The notes below the pieces were generated by a model, which saw nothing but the letters and a program-made list of their open reading frames with translations, was not told the origin of the DNA and searched no databases. From contig NZ_SCTC01000017.1 in NCBI RefSeq assembly GCF_004299445.1, forward strand, positions 1 to 64,000: 64,000 nt of DNA, read 5' to 3'. Within the stretch, counting starts at the first letter, position 1, and each line of letters opens with the position of its first letter. Below are positions 44,381 through 53,209 of the stretch, in pieces. This DNA comes from Phenylobacterium sp. Lineage in GTDB: Bacteria; Pseudomonadota; Alphaproteobacteria; Caulobacterales; Caulobacteraceae. The position numbers were made by a program, and so were the translations under genes.

Positions 44381-45292
44381 CTAACTGAACAGGATGGATG
44401 ACAGCTTGCGACGGCCTTGCTTGGCGACGTCGGACATCGGTCCGGCCGCCTCGAAAATGGTCAGCAGCTGCTTGCGGGCGGCCTGATCGTTCCACTCGCG
44501 GTCACGCCCGATGCTTTCAATGAGTTCGTCGACGGCTTCGTGCATCTTGCCCGAAGCGGCCAAGGCCTTGGCGAGTTCCAGGCGAGCCTCATGATCGTCG
44601 GCGTCCCGGGCCAGCCGCTGCTCGAACTCGGCGGTTTCCGAGGGCGCTTCGGCGGCCAGCGCCAGGGCCGCGCGCACGGCGTCGATGTCGGGGTCCTTGG
44701 CGTCCGGGGGCGCGAGCTCCAGCACCTCGCGCGCCTGCTCCAGGTCGCCGGCCTGCTGCAGCACCCGCGCCATGCCGCCGATGGCCTTCACGTTCGTGGG
44801 GTCCATCTGCAGCACCTGGGCGTAGGCCTGGGCCGCGCCGCCGGGATCGCCCAGTTCGAGCGACTCCTTGGCCATGGCCAGGAGCTCATCGGCGGGCGAG
44901 ACGCCGGCGCCTTGCTTGGCGAGGCGATCGACGAACTGCTTCACCTGGCTGTCGGGCAGCGCGCCCATGAAGCCGTCCACGGGGCGGCCGTCGACGAAGG
45001 CGAAGACCGCCGGGATCGACTGCACCCGCAGCTGGCCCGCATAGGCGGGGTTCTTGTCGATATCGATCTTCACCAGCTTCACCGCGCCCTTGGCGGCGGC
45101 CACGGCCTTCTCCAGCGCCGGCCCCAGCTGGCGGCATGGGCCGCACCAGGGGGCCCAGAAGTCCACGATGACCGGGACCTCCTTCGACGCCTCGACCACG
45201 TCGGCCATGAAGCTGGCGTCCGTGGTATCCTTGATGAGGTCGCCGGCGTGGGTTGCGGCCGGCTGGCCTTGGGTTCCCCCGATCAGGGTCAT
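44381..45292 (-). CDS. cnoX: thioredoxin-TPR co-chaperone CnoX (YbbN)
   Basis: The 303-residue protein has a thioredoxin domain with an intact active site, DFWAPWCGPCRQLG. A C-terminal helical TPR-like half follows (about residues 130-300). Caulobacter-type CnoX keeps the WCGPC redox centre, unlike the E. coli protein, and combines reductase and holdase activity that passes clients to GroEL and DnaK. ATG 45292 (MTLIGGTQG) is preferred because AAGGA lies nine bases before it; a TTG ten codons earlier is possible. Confidence 0.92.
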   Translation of the reverse strand: MTLIGGTQGQPAATHAGDLIKDTTDASFMADVVEASKEVPVIVDFWAPWCGPCRQLGPALEKAVAAAKGAVKLVKIDIDKNPAYAGQLRVQSIPAVFAFVDGRPVDGFMGALPDSQVKQFVDRLAKQGAGVSPADELLAMAKESLELGDPGGAAQAYAQVLQMDPTNVKAIGGMARVLQQAGDLEQAREVLELAPPDAKDPDIDAVRAALALAAEAPSETAEFEQRLARDADDHEARLELAKALAASGKMHEAVDELIESIGRDREWNDQAARKQLLTIFEAAGPMSDVAKQGRRKLSSILFS

Positions 45293-45361
45293 GCCCGGAA
45301 ATCCTTGTGTCGAAGCGTTCAATCTACTCGCGCCAAAAATGGGCGCCGTCGAGGCCTGGCG

Positions 45362-45868
45362 CTAGTTCACGACCCGCATTGCGGCGAAATCGACCACCAT
45401 CGGCGTCACGCCGATGCCCGACAGGAACGTCCGGAACCCCTCACGGGTCACCGTGGTGGTGGCGGTGTTGGTCAGGGGGTGGAAGTTCACCAGCTCGGCC
45501 TCGGCCAGGGTGCGATCCAGGACAAAGCGCACCCGCCGCTCAGCATCGTTGATCAGGCCGAACGCCGTCACCGAGCCCGGCGTCACGCCCAGGGTCTCGG
45601 CCATCAGCTCGGCGTTTCCGAACGACAGCCGCGCCGAGCCGATGACGGTGTGCAGCCGCTTCAGGTCGATCTGGGCGTGGCCCTCCGCCGAGATCAGCCA
45701 CAGCTGGCCCTTGGCGTCCTTGAGGAACAGGTTCTTGGTGTGAGCGCCCGGGATCCGCGCCTTGATGTCCTCGCCCTCGCCGACCGTGAACACGGCGGGG
45801 TGGTCCAGGGTCTGGTGGGGCACGCCCAGCCGGTTGAGCAGGGCGAAGAGGTCGGCGCGGGTCTGCAT
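45362..45868 (-). CDS. prolyl-tRNA editing (ProXp-ala/YbaK-like) deacylase
   Basis: A protein of 168 residues of the YbaK/ProX family: [31 protein letters not shown], shown in part, with the conserved lysine in HTKNLFLKD. The [21 protein letters not shown] and [12 protein letters not shown] loops are typical of the free-standing domain that removes alanine from mischarged tRNA-Pro. It is upstream of cnoX but separated from it by 69 bases. Substrate choice is inferred from family. Confidence 0.9.
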   Translation of the reverse strand: MQTRADLFALLNRLGVPHQTLDHPAVFTVGEGEDIKARIPGAHTKNLFLKDAKGQLWLISAEGHAQIDLKRLHTVIGSARLSFGNAELMAETLGVTPGSVTAFGLINDAERRVRFVLDRTLAEAELVNFHPLTNTATTTVTREGFRTFLSGIGVTPMVVDFAAMRVVN

Positions 45869-46006
45869 GCCTCGCCATACTCAAGATGGTGACCGACGCG
45901 AAGAGTCTGCACAGCTTGCGGCGATTCTCGGAAGCATCAACTTATTGAAGAATAACGAGGAATTACCAGAAAACACGTTTCAGGCGAATCCGGTTCGGCG
46001 ACCCAC

Positions 46007-46036
46007 AATGGTGAAGGTATGGTTAACACCATTAAC
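46007..46036. promoter_or_regulatory. overlapping inverted repeats before the PEP-CTERM gene
   Basis: Two alternative pairings share the same bases: AATGGTG (46007-46013) with CACCATT (46027-46033), and ATGGT (46019-46023) with ACCAT (46028-46032). They lie 40-70 bases before the start codon, in an A/T-richer 209-base space. They may be an operator or leader structure. The rest of the space (45869-46006) shows no other feature. Confidence 0.4.
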
Positions 46037-46077
46037 GGGAAGGTCCCCGGGGTGCGGGGCCTGTTTTGCTATCGGGG

Positions 46078-46803
46078 ATGAACATGACGCTTCGTACGCT
46101 TTTCGCGGCGTCGGCCGCCGTCGGCCTGCTTGCCGCCGCCTCGGCCGCCAATGCCGCCATTGTGGTCTCGTCGGCGGTGAGCAACCAGCTCTACACGACC
46201 AACGAGGGCGTGATCCTCGAAGATTTCGACGCCATCGACAGCCCGCTCACCACGTTCACCGGCAATGTCGTGGGCCCGTTCACCGAAAACGGTGATGGCG
46301 ACTTCGACGTTTCCAACAGCGCTCCGCCTCCCTACACGGGCGGCGGCTCGATCACGGTCTGCTGCCAGGGCGGCAACACCTATGAAGGCGACCCGACCCG
46401 CTACGCGTCCGTGCAGGGGTCCGGGCTGTCGACGTTCTCGGTTGCGCCCGGGTACGTGCTGAAGAGCTTCAACTTCTACATGGGCTCGCCCGACAGCTAC
46501 AATAAGGTGACCTTCCACCTGCTCAACGGCGGTTCGCAGGTGTTCTCCGGCGATGCGATCTGGGGCGGCAACGGCGTGCTCGGCAACGGCGACCGCACCA
46601 AGGGCTTCCGCGTCTACTACGACTTCAACGGCGCCAAGGTGTCGTCCATCACCTTCCAGTCCGGTTCGGACGCGTTCGAGTTCGACGGACTCGCGGGCAA
46701 CGTGGCCGCGGTTCCGGAACCGGGCACCTGGGCCATGATGATCCTGGGCTTCGGCGCGGCCGGCGCGATGCTGCGCTCGCGCCGCCGGCTGGTCGCCGCC
46801 TGA
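46078..46803 (+). CDS. PEPxxWA-CTERM-sorted exported protein
   Basis: The 241-residue protein has a signal peptide (LLAAASAANA) and a beta-rich central part. Its C-terminal sorting tail is VPEPGTWAMMILGFGAAGAMLRSRRR: PEP motif, hydrophobic helix and arginine cluster. Exosortase-type enzymes cut such tails and link the proteins to the cell surface or matrix. No exosortase gene is in the window. A strong terminator follows. Confidence 0.9.
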   Translation: MNMTLRTLFAASAAVGLLAAASAANAAIVVSSAVSNQLYTTNEGVILEDFDAIDSPLTTFTGNVVGPFTENGDGDFDVSNSAPPPYTGGGSITVCCQGGNTYEGDPTRYASVQGSGLSTFSVAPGYVLKSFNFYMGSPDSYNKVTFHLLNGGSQVFSGDAIWGGNGVLGNGDRTKGFRVYYDFNGAKVSSITFQSGSDAFEFDGLAGNVAAVPEPGTWAMMILGFGAAGAMLRSRRRLVAA

Positions 46804-46833
46804 TCTGGCGACATCCAAGCAATAGCTGAACGG

Positions 46834-46868
46834 AAGGGCCCCGGCTGCAAACGCAGGCGGGGCCTTTT
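46834..46868 (+). terminator. intrinsic terminator after the PEP-CTERM gene
   Basis: GGCCCCGGCTGC (46837-46848) pairs with GCAGGCGGGGCC (46853-46864) across AAAC with one mismatch, and TTTT follows. This is the clearest Rho-independent terminator in the window. Confidence 0.9.
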
Positions 46869-46926
46869 CATGTCCGGGGCCGGGCGCGTAAGGGTCTTGG
46901 CGCAGAGGCCAGCCGAGCGAGACCCG

Positions 46927-47682
46927 ATGGAACTGGAATGCTACCCGACCGTCAGCCGCGACGTGACGCCGCCCGAGATCGTTCCGGGCCGCCAGCCGCG
47001 CGCGTGGATGGACAACTTCCTGGCCCGCCACCCCTATCGGTGCCTGCCGCTGAACATGGCCAACACCTCGGGCTGGGAGATCCTCTGCCCCGTCAGCTTC
47101 ACGGCCGAGTGGAACGGCGGGCTGATGCAGGAGGACATCAAGCTCACGCCCGATCGGCCGCACCCGCACTTCCACCACTACGTCTCCAGCCATTTCAGCC
47201 ACGGTGTGCTGACGTTCCACGTGGGCTACATGTTCCGCACCCCGCCCGGCTGGTCGATGATGGCCATGGGCACGCCCAACCACGTCAAGGACGGCATCCA
47301 GCCCCTGGCCGGCGTGGTGGAGACCGACTGGCTGCCGTTCCCCTTCACGATGAACTGGCTCTTCACCCGTCCCGGCAAGGTGCGGTTCGAGAAGGGCGAG
47401 CCCTTCTGTTTCATCACCTTGCTGCAGGACCACCCCCTTCACGAGATCCAGCCGGTGATCCGCCAGCTCGATTCCAACCCCGAGCTTCGCCACCAGTACG
47501 ACGTCTGGGAAAAGCACCGCTCGGAGTTCAACAAGAAGATCTTCCGGGGCGATCCCGAGGCCACCAAGGAGGCCTGGCAGCGCTACTACTTCAAGGGCGA
47601 GTTCCCCGAAGAGGCCGGCGCCGCGGCCCCCGAGGGCCACGTCAACAAGCGCCGGCTGAAGGCCCCGCGCATCGGTCGCTGA
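46927..47682 (+). CDS. DUF6065-family protein
   Basis: A soluble protein of 251 residues. Recognisable stretches are WMDNFLARHPYRCLPLNMAN, SGWEILCPVSFTAEWNGG and HPHFHHYVSSHFSHGVLTFH. It has no signal or membrane segment, and the histidine-rich HPHFHH could bind metal. I match it to the DUF6065 family; its role is unknown. ATG 46927 (MELECYPT) is chosen because the 19 residues before it are low-complexity and overlap the preceding terminator. Confidence 0.75.
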   Translation: MELECYPTVSRDVTPPEIVPGRQPRAWMDNFLARHPYRCLPLNMANTSGWEILCPVSFTAEWNGGLMQEDIKLTPDRPHPHFHHYVSSHFSHGVLTFHVGYMFRTPPGWSMMAMGTPNHVKDGIQPLAGVVETDWLPFPFTMNWLFTRPGKVRFEKGEPFCFITLLQDHPLHEIQPVIRQLDSNPELRHQYDVWEKHRSEFNKKIFRGDPEATKEAWQRYYFKGEFPEEAGAAAPEGHVNKRRLKAPRIGR

Positions 47683-47772
47683 ATCAAGCGCCGCAGCCCG
47701 CTTGCAAAGCCGAAAGCGGTCTGCCATAAGGCCGCCTCTCGCATTTGGGGGCGTCAAAAACCCCTACGGAGC

Positions 47773-47847
47773 GCGGGCGTAGCTCAGTGGTAGAGCACAA
47801 CCTTGCCAAGGTTGGGGTCGAGAGTTCGAATCTCTTCGCCCGCTCCA
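47773..47847 (+). tRNA. tRNA-Gly(GCC)
   Basis: A complete cloverleaf. The acceptor GCGGGCG pairs with CGCCCGC, the D arm is GCTCAGTGGTAGAGC, and the anticodon stem CAACC/GGTTG encloses loop TTGCCAA. The anticodon GCC is at 47805-47807. The T arm is GAGAGTTCGAATCTC, and CCA is encoded. A GC hairpin CGGCCC-CTCC-GGGCCG (47873-47888) follows, without a T-run. Confidence 0.98.
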
Positions 47848-47962
47848 ATTTTCAGACAATCCAGGCGTTCAACGGCCCCTCCGGGCCGGGCTCGGGCGTC
47901 TGAGCACGACGGACTGTAACAATCCGGTGCTAGGCGGGCGCGTCGCAACGGATCGCCGCGCC

Positions 47963-49102
47963 ATGGGCTACGACTGGTTCTACTTCGCCAAGAAGGCCTA
48001 CGCCCTTTATCCGGGCGTTGTCGCGCCCGCGTCGGGCCCCTTCCTGGCCGCCCACTATGCGCGGCGCCGGGCGCGGCGCGGACCTCTGCGCGCGGCGCTG
48101 GACGCGCTGGTGGGCCTGGGCTTCCACGCCTGGATCCCGTTTCGCGCCGCCAAGGTGCAGCGCAAGTTCGGCCTGGACGACGCGTGGCGGCGGCAGGCGG
48201 TGTCGATCGCCCGGGCCCGGTTCGCAGACCCGCAGGATATCGCGCTCTTCCGGATCCAGACCGCCGCCGACCTCGACGGCTACATCCGGCGCTTCGAGGA
48301 CGCCGGCCTGAACAAGCAGATCAACCCGCGGGGCTGGACCCGCGGCTGCGCCCTCGCCGACAAGGCGGCCTTCTATGACCGATGCGCCGCCGCCGACCTG
48401 CCCCACCCGCAAACCGTGGCGGTGTCTACCGATGGCCGGCTGACGTCCCACGCCGACCCGGCCGGGCGCGAACTCGTGGCCAAGCCGACCGATGGCGAGG
48501 GCGGCGACGGCGTCCTGCTGCTGGGGACCTGCTGCGATACGCAGGCGATCGCCCGGGCGCTGGCCGGACGGCGGGGGACGCTGGTGGTGCAGCCGCGCAT
48601 TGCGACGCACCCCGATCTCGCCGACATCGCGCTGAACGCCCTGCCTACGGTGCGTGTGGTGACCATCCTGGACGAGGTCGGCCGGCCCGAGGTGGTGAGC
48701 GCGACGTTCCGCTTCGCCTCGGTCGAGCACGCCGCCGTCGACAACATGAAGGCCGGCGGCCTGATCGCCGCCGTCGACCTGGCGACGGGGGCCCTGGGCG
48801 TCGCGTGCAAGGGGTACGGTGGCGACGATCACGCCGCCCATCCCGCGACGGGCGCGACGATCGTCGGCCGTGAGCTGCCGGGCTGGCTTCAGGTGAAGGC
48901 GCTGGCCGTACGCGCACACGCCGGGGCGTTCGGCGACTACGTGCTGATCGGCTGGGACATCGCCATGACGCCCGAGGGGCCCCTGCTGATCGAGGGCAAC
49001 GGCAAGCCCGGCGTTCTGATGCCCCAACGGGCCGCGCGGCGCGGGCTGGGCGGGGGCCGCTACGGCGAGCTGCTGGCTCATCATCTTGCCACCAAAGCGT
49101 AG
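47963..49102 (+). CDS. sugar-transfer-associated ATP-grasp protein
   Basis: A protein of 379 residues that starts MGYDWFYFAKKAYALYPG. An N-terminal helical region is followed by an ATP-grasp fold with the substrate segment LNKQINPRGWTRGCALADKAAFYDRC, shown here only in part. Nucleotide-binding loops are VAKPTDGEGGDGV and the C-terminal LLIEGNGKPGVLMPQ. This is the layout of the ATP-grasp family found next to sugar-transfer genes. It should form an amide (or similar) bond on an unknown acid. ATG 47963 is preferred over a TTG 12 codons earlier. It leads a three-gene set. Confidence 0.83.
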   Translation: MGYDWFYFAKKAYALYPGVVAPASGPFLAAHYARRRARRGPLRAALDALVGLGFHAWIPFRAAKVQRKFGLDDAWRRQAVSIARARFADPQDIALFRIQTAADLDGYIRRFEDAGLNKQINPRGWTRGCALADKAAFYDRCAAADLPHPQTVAVSTDGRLTSHADPAGRELVAKPTDGEGGDGVLLLGTCCDTQAIARALAGRRGTLVVQPRIATHPDLADIALNALPTVRVVTILDEVGRPEVVSATFRFASVEHAAVDNMKAGGLIAAVDLATGALGVACKGYGGDDHAAHPATGATIVGRELPGWLQVKALAVRAHAGAFGDYVLIGWDIAMTPEGPLLIEGNGKPGVLMPQRAARRGLGGGRYGELLAHHLATKA

Positions 49103-49158
49103 CGGGGCCGTCACGCGACGCAGCTAACTCTCCGGCCGGCTCAAGGGGAGAGACCACC

Positions 49159-50187
49159 ATGGCCGGTTCCAAGGCCCCGCGTCGGCTGTCCGCCGCCGCC
49201 CGCCTCGCGCTGCGCATCCTGTTCGTCGCCAAACACGCGCGATGGGAGGGCGGGGTCCATCCCGAGGACGGCACCCACGCGGTCTACCACCGCGAGATGC
49301 GCGGCGTGCTGGAAGAGATCGGCCTCAACCTTGAGATCGCCAACGACTACCGGGTGCTGTTCGAACGCCCCTGCGCCGACTTCGTGTTCCCGCTGCTGAA
49401 CCGGGGCGGGTTCCTGAACTCCGAGATGCTGCTGCCGCTGCTGTGCAATCGGCTGGGGCTGCCCTACCTGGGCGCCTCGCCCATCCTGCGGGGCCTGGCC
49501 GACGACAAGCACCTGGCGAAGCTCGCGGCCGCCGCCCGTGGCGTGCCGACGGCGCCCTGGACGGTCTACCGGCGCGGCGCGGCGCTCGACCCGACCGTGT
49601 GTCCCAAGGCCGCCCACTATGTGATCAAGCCCAACGCCAGCTCGGCCAGCTGGGGCGTCAGCGAGGCCGGCGACTGGACGGGCGTGCGCAACGCCGTCAT
49701 CCAGCTGCACGACGAGGGTCACGACGCGATCGTCGAGCCCTTCATCGTGGGCCACGACATCGAGGTTTCGGTGGTTACCCTGCGCGGCGAGCCGCTGATC
49801 CTGCCGACGCAGATCGTCGAGCAGGCCGATCCTGGCAGCCTGCGGACCTACGCCGAGAAGCGTAACCTGATCACCGCCCAGGGCTATGAGATCCGGCCGA
49901 TGGCGGCGGGCCGCGAACTGGCCCTCGCCGAAGCGCGCGCTCGGGAGGTGATGCGCGAGTACATGCCGTTTGACTACGGCCGCTTCGAGTTCCGCCTCGA
50001 CGTGCGGACGGGCGAGGTCCTGTTCCTGGAAGTGAACCTCAACTGCAATCTTTGGTCCCGCAAGACGATCGCAATGGCCGCCGCCCAGATCGGCTGGAGT
50101 CACCGCGACCTGATCGAGACCATTCTGACCGAGAGCCTCGCCCGCCAGGGCCTGCTGACCCGCGAGGAGATCGACGTTGCGGCCTGA
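49159..50187 (+). CDS. D-Ala-D-Ala ligase-like ATP-grasp protein
   Basis: A 342-residue ATP-grasp enzyme. The ligase-like N-terminal domain contains LLPLLCNRLGLPYLGASP and DDKHLAKLAAAARGVPTAPW, which closely follow the 'DK..tK......G' pattern of D-alanine ligases. The ATP lid is VIKPNASSASWGVS, the catalytic strand IVEPFIVGHDIEVSVV, and the metal-binding end FLEVNLNCNLWS. It is not ddlB (no mur genes nearby, and the family core differs), so the substrates are open. The gene overlaps the next one by 11 bases. Confidence 0.82.
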   Translation: MAGSKAPRRLSAAARLALRILFVAKHARWEGGVHPEDGTHAVYHREMRGVLEEIGLNLEIANDYRVLFERPCADFVFPLLNRGGFLNSEMLLPLLCNRLGLPYLGASPILRGLADDKHLAKLAAAARGVPTAPWTVYRRGAALDPTVCPKAAHYVIKPNASSASWGVSEAGDWTGVRNAVIQLHDEGHDAIVEPFIVGHDIEVSVVTLRGEPLILPTQIVEQADPGSLRTYAEKRNLITAQGYEIRPMAAGRELALAEARAREVMREYMPFDYGRFEFRLDVRTGEVLFLEVNLNCNLWSRKTIAMAAAQIGWSHRDLIETILTESLARQGLLTREEIDVAA

Positions 50188-50974
50188 TCGTCCCTTCTGC
50201 GCCATCGTCCTGGCCGCCCAGCGCGCCGGCCGCACGGATCCGCTGGCCGACGCGCACGGCGTCGCCAACAAGAGCCTCGTCCAGATCGGCGGCGTCCCGC
50301 TGATCCGCCACGTGGTGGACGCCCTGGCCGCGACGCCCGGCCTCGCGCGCCTGCGCATCGTGGCCGAACCCGAGGCCGAGGCTGCGCTCCGCGGGGTGCT
50401 GCGCGCGCCGTTCGAGTTCGTACCGGCCGCCGACAACCTCGCCGACAGCGTCTACGCGGCGGCCCAGGGTGTGTCCGAGCCGATGCTGATCACCACGTCG
50501 GACAATGTCCTGCTGACGCCGGCGGCGGTTACCGAGACGCTGCAGGCGCTGTCTGACGGCGCCGACGTCGCCCTGGCCTTGGCGACCGAGGCCTCGGTGA
50601 AGGCGGCCCATCCCGACGGCCAGCGGCGCTTCTACCGCTTCGCCGACGACGCCTATTCGAACTGCAATCTGTATGCGCTGTCGGGAACGGCGGCGACGCG
50701 GGCGGCCGAAAGCTTCCGCAGCGGCGGCCAGTTCGCCAAGAAGCCGCTGCGCATGATCGTCCACCTGGGCCCGATCAACCTCGCGCTCCTGCTGCTCGGC
50801 AAACTGACCCTGCGCGGCGCCCTGGCGCGGCTGGGGCGGCGGTTCCGCCTGACGGTCGCGCCGGTGATCCTCGCCGACGGCGCCCATGCCATCGACGTGG
50901 ACAACACCCGCACCTACGCCTGCGCCGCCGAACTGCTGCGCCGGCGTCGCGACCACGAGCGGGCGGCCGCCTAG
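50177..50974 (+). CDS. NTP-transferase-domain protein (sugar-nucleotidyltransferase-like)
   Basis: A protein of 265 residues with a GT-A type nucleotidyltransferase fold. The N-terminal CAIVLAAQRAGRTDPLA...NKSLVQIGGVPLIRHVVDAL is the 'LAA..G..DPLA..K.LV.I.G' signature of MobA/IspD-like enzymes, here in a diverged form. The metal site is TSDNVLLTP. It should link an NTP to a phosphorylated sugar, polyol or similar head group. It starts at TTG 50177 within the preceding gene, and its stop overlaps that of the convergent TonB receptor gene. Confidence 0.8.
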   Translation: MRPDRPFCAIVLAAQRAGRTDPLADAHGVANKSLVQIGGVPLIRHVVDALAATPGLARLRIVAEPEAEAALRGVLRAPFEFVPAADNLADSVYAAAQGVSEPMLITTSDNVLLTPAAVTETLQALSDGADVALALATEASVKAAHPDGQRRFYRFADDAYSNCNLYALSGTAATRAAESFRSGGQFAKKPLRMIVHLGPINLALLLLGKLTLRGALARLGRRFRLTVAPVILADGAHAIDVDNTRTYACAAELLRRRRDHERAAA

Positions 50975-53109
50975 AAGCGCCCGGAGACCTGGAAACCGAC
51001 GGTTCGCACGCCCTCGGGTCCGCCCCGGGCGTCGCGCACCTCGACCCGCTGGACGGCGCCCGATGCGCGGCTGCCCTGGTAGAAGGTCCGCGTGCGCGTC
51101 TCGTCGGGCGAAAGCAGGTTGTTCACGAACAGGCGCGCCGTCACCGGCTTGATCTGGGTCGTCTCGACGAACAGGTCCAGGCGCGGGGCCGGGCGACGGT
51201 AGGTGATCGCCTCGACCCGGCGATACTCCTCGCGGCCCGACCATCCCACCACGCTGGCGCCCCACGACGCCTTCAGCTCGGGCAGGTTGTGGCGATAGGT
51301 GACCACATAGGCCCAGTCCTTGTTTCCGGTGTTGAAGGTGGGCGAGCCGCCCGGCGTGCCCTGGCGTTCGAGGGGCACGGAGAAGCTGCGCTTGTCGCCG
51401 GTGATCGGATCGGTCACCCGGGTCTGCTGCCAGAGCGCGGTCACCCGCAGCTCGGCGTTCGGCAGGCCCAGCACGGTCAGCGGCGTCGCGCCCCGCACCT
51501 CGACCCCGAGACGCCGGCCACGGCCGATGTTGCCGAAAGCGTCCTGGCCGGCGATCTCGACCAGATCATGCACGTCGTCCACCCGGTCGGCGAAGGCGGC
51601 GATCGTGAGCGCCGTGCGCGGCGCCAGGCGCTGTTCCCACTCCGCGCGCGCCTTCCAGGCCTTTTCCGGCACGAGGTTCGGATTGCCCTGGGTGGTGGCG
51701 GCGTTGATGAAATCGACGGTGCTCGAGAACTCGGCGAAGTCCAGCTGGGCCACGTCGCGCGTCAGGCTGAACCGCAGCGTGCTGCTCGGGCTCAGCACGT
51801 GGGTGGCCGTGGCGCGCGGCTTCACATACCGGAAGCTGCGTTCCTTGCGCTGGTCTCCCGACTGGGTGATGCGCGAGGCCTCGACGTTCAGGCCGTACTC
51901 CAGGGTCCAGGCGGGCGAGAGGGTCCAGATGTCGCTGGCGAACACCTCGCCGCGCGTCTCTTCCACCCGCGCGTTCGACACCGCCAGCGGGACGCGAACC
52001 AGCGCGCCGCCGCGGGGCTGGTTGACGATGTCCAGGGTGGTGTCGCGATAGTTGAAGGCGCCCTCGGCCCCGAACTCCAGGGTATGCGCCGAACTGGCGG
52101 TCCATTTCAGTCGCGCCCGCAGGATTCGCTCGCCGTTGCGGGTCTCGCGGGTCTGGGTGCGGGTGAGGAAGCTGGATGGGAAGGTCTGGATCTCGAAAAC
52201 GTCGCGCTGGTCGACACTGCCGTTGGACAGCAGGCCCACCAGCTTGAGCGACATCGTGCGCGAGACCTGGTGATCCCAGTCGGCGCCGAGCTCGGCGGTG
52301 TAGTTGTTGTCGTAGTCGGTGTGCCCGACCAGCAGGCTGCGCGGCGCGCCTGCGCCGGTCACCTCGGCCTGGACCGTTTCCAGCAGGTTGAAGTTCGGCG
52401 CCAGCTGGATGTTGGCGTTGACCCGGTCGTCGGGGCCAGGCCGCCAGCGCAGGCTGGCCGAGGCCTGGACGCCGATGTTCTCGGGCTTGCCCAGCACGCG
52501 CCGTGCGCCGGTCACCGCGCCGGTGTTGCTCAGCAGCACGTCGCGGCTGTCGCCGCGGCCCAGAAGGTTCGGGAACTGCACGTCGACGGCCAGGTCGGCG
52601 TTAGGCGCGATCTGGAAGCTGCGCGAGGCCTGCACCAGCCATCCCACGCGGTTCGAATACTGAAGGTGGCGCAGGCCCAGCGAATAGGTGGTCGCCGCCG
52701 TCCGCTGCGCCGAACGGGCGACGATGACGTTCACCAGCTGCGACTGGCCCCGCACGTCGAGGCCGGCCTGGGCGCCCGAGAGCAGCTCGATGCGGGTGAC
52801 GGTGTTGGCCGGGATCCGCTTCAGGAGCTCGGCGGCGGACGTCTTCGAGCTGGGGCGCTCGCCGTTGATCAGCAGGTTGCCGGCCGAGGCGAACCCGCGC
52901 CGCTCATCGCCGTCGCGCAGCTCGAAGCCCGGGACGCGGGCCACCATGTCGGCGGCGGTGACGGGATTGTAGGGGGCGAAGAAGGCGGCCGGAAAGGTCG
53001 CTGCGCCGTCCGGCCCGGCCGCCGCCGGCGCCTCCTGGGCCCACGCCGCGCCGGCGGCGATCCAGGCCAGCACCAGTCCGGAGGCGGCATGCCGCGCCCA
53101 TTTCGCCAT
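50971..53109 (-). CDS. TonB-dependent outer-membrane receptor
   Basis: The 712-residue protein has a signal peptide (LVLAWIAAGAAWAQ) and a plug domain (MVARVPGFELRDGDERRGF, then INGERPSSKTSAAELLKRIPANTVTRIEL, shown in part). A large 22-strand-type barrel ends in VGFQVSGRF, with a terminal phenylalanine. The signal is followed quickly by the plug and no clear TonB box is visible. The ligand is unknown; siderophore, sugar and vitamin uptake are all possible. It is divergent from an HxlR regulator. Confidence 0.88.
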   Translation of the reverse strand: MAKWARHAASGLVLAWIAAGAAWAQEAPAAAGPDGAATFPAAFFAPYNPVTAADMVARVPGFELRDGDERRGFASAGNLLINGERPSSKTSAAELLKRIPANTVTRIELLSGAQAGLDVRGQSQLVNVIVARSAQRTAATTYSLGLRHLQYSNRVGWLVQASRSFQIAPNADLAVDVQFPNLLGRGDSRDVLLSNTGAVTGARRVLGKPENIGVQASASLRWRPGPDDRVNANIQLAPNFNLLETVQAEVTGAGAPRSLLVGHTDYDNNYTAELGADWDHQVSRTMSLKLVGLLSNGSVDQRDVFEIQTFPSSFLTRTQTRETRNGERILRARLKWTASSAHTLEFGAEGAFNYRDTTLDIVNQPRGGALVRVPLAVSNARVEETRGEVFASDIWTLSPAWTLEYGLNVEASRITQSGDQRKERSFRYVKPRATATHVLSPSSTLRFSLTRDVAQLDFAEFSSTVDFINAATTQGNPNLVPEKAWKARAEWEQRLAPRTALTIAAFADRVDDVHDLVEIAGQDAFGNIGRGRRLGVEVRGATPLTVLGLPNAELRVTALWQQTRVTDPITGDKRSFSVPLERQGTPGGSPTFNTGNKDWAYVVTYRHNLPELKASWGASVVGWSGREEYRRVEAITYRRPAPRLDLFVETTQIKPVTARLFVNNLLSPDETRTRTFYQGSRASGAVQRVEVRDARGGPEGVRTVGFQVSGRF

Positions 53110-53137
53110 GTCTCATCCCCCTGGACCTCTTGCACGA

Positions 53138-53152
53138 GTCCACTTTATGGAC
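53138..53152. promoter_or_regulatory. candidate HxlR operator
   Basis: GTCCA-CTTTA-TGGAC is a perfect inverted repeat with a five-base centre, located 29 bases from the TonB receptor start and 58 bases before the HxlR start used here. It overlaps an in-frame ATG (53147), which argues that the regulator starts further downstream. Binding by the HxlR protein is inferred from position. Confidence 0.55.
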
Positions 53153-53209
53153 CCACTATCGACATCCGGTTCAGGGACGTCAACGAGCGAAGGCGGCGCA
53201 AGCCAACCC

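Noticed and set aside
46023..46035. TTAA-N5-TTAA as a CtrA box
   Set aside because: The CtrA consensus is TTAA-N7-TTAA; the spacing here is five, so the match fails.
49159..50187. Calling the second ATP-grasp gene ddl
   Set aside because: It resembles D-Ala-D-Ala ligase in fold, but there is no mur/fts context and it is paired with another ATP-grasp and a nucleotidyltransferase gene.
53147..53209. HxlR start at 53147
   Set aside because: Lies inside a perfect inverted repeat, has no ribosome site and adds a Ser/Gly/Thr-rich stretch not typical of the family.
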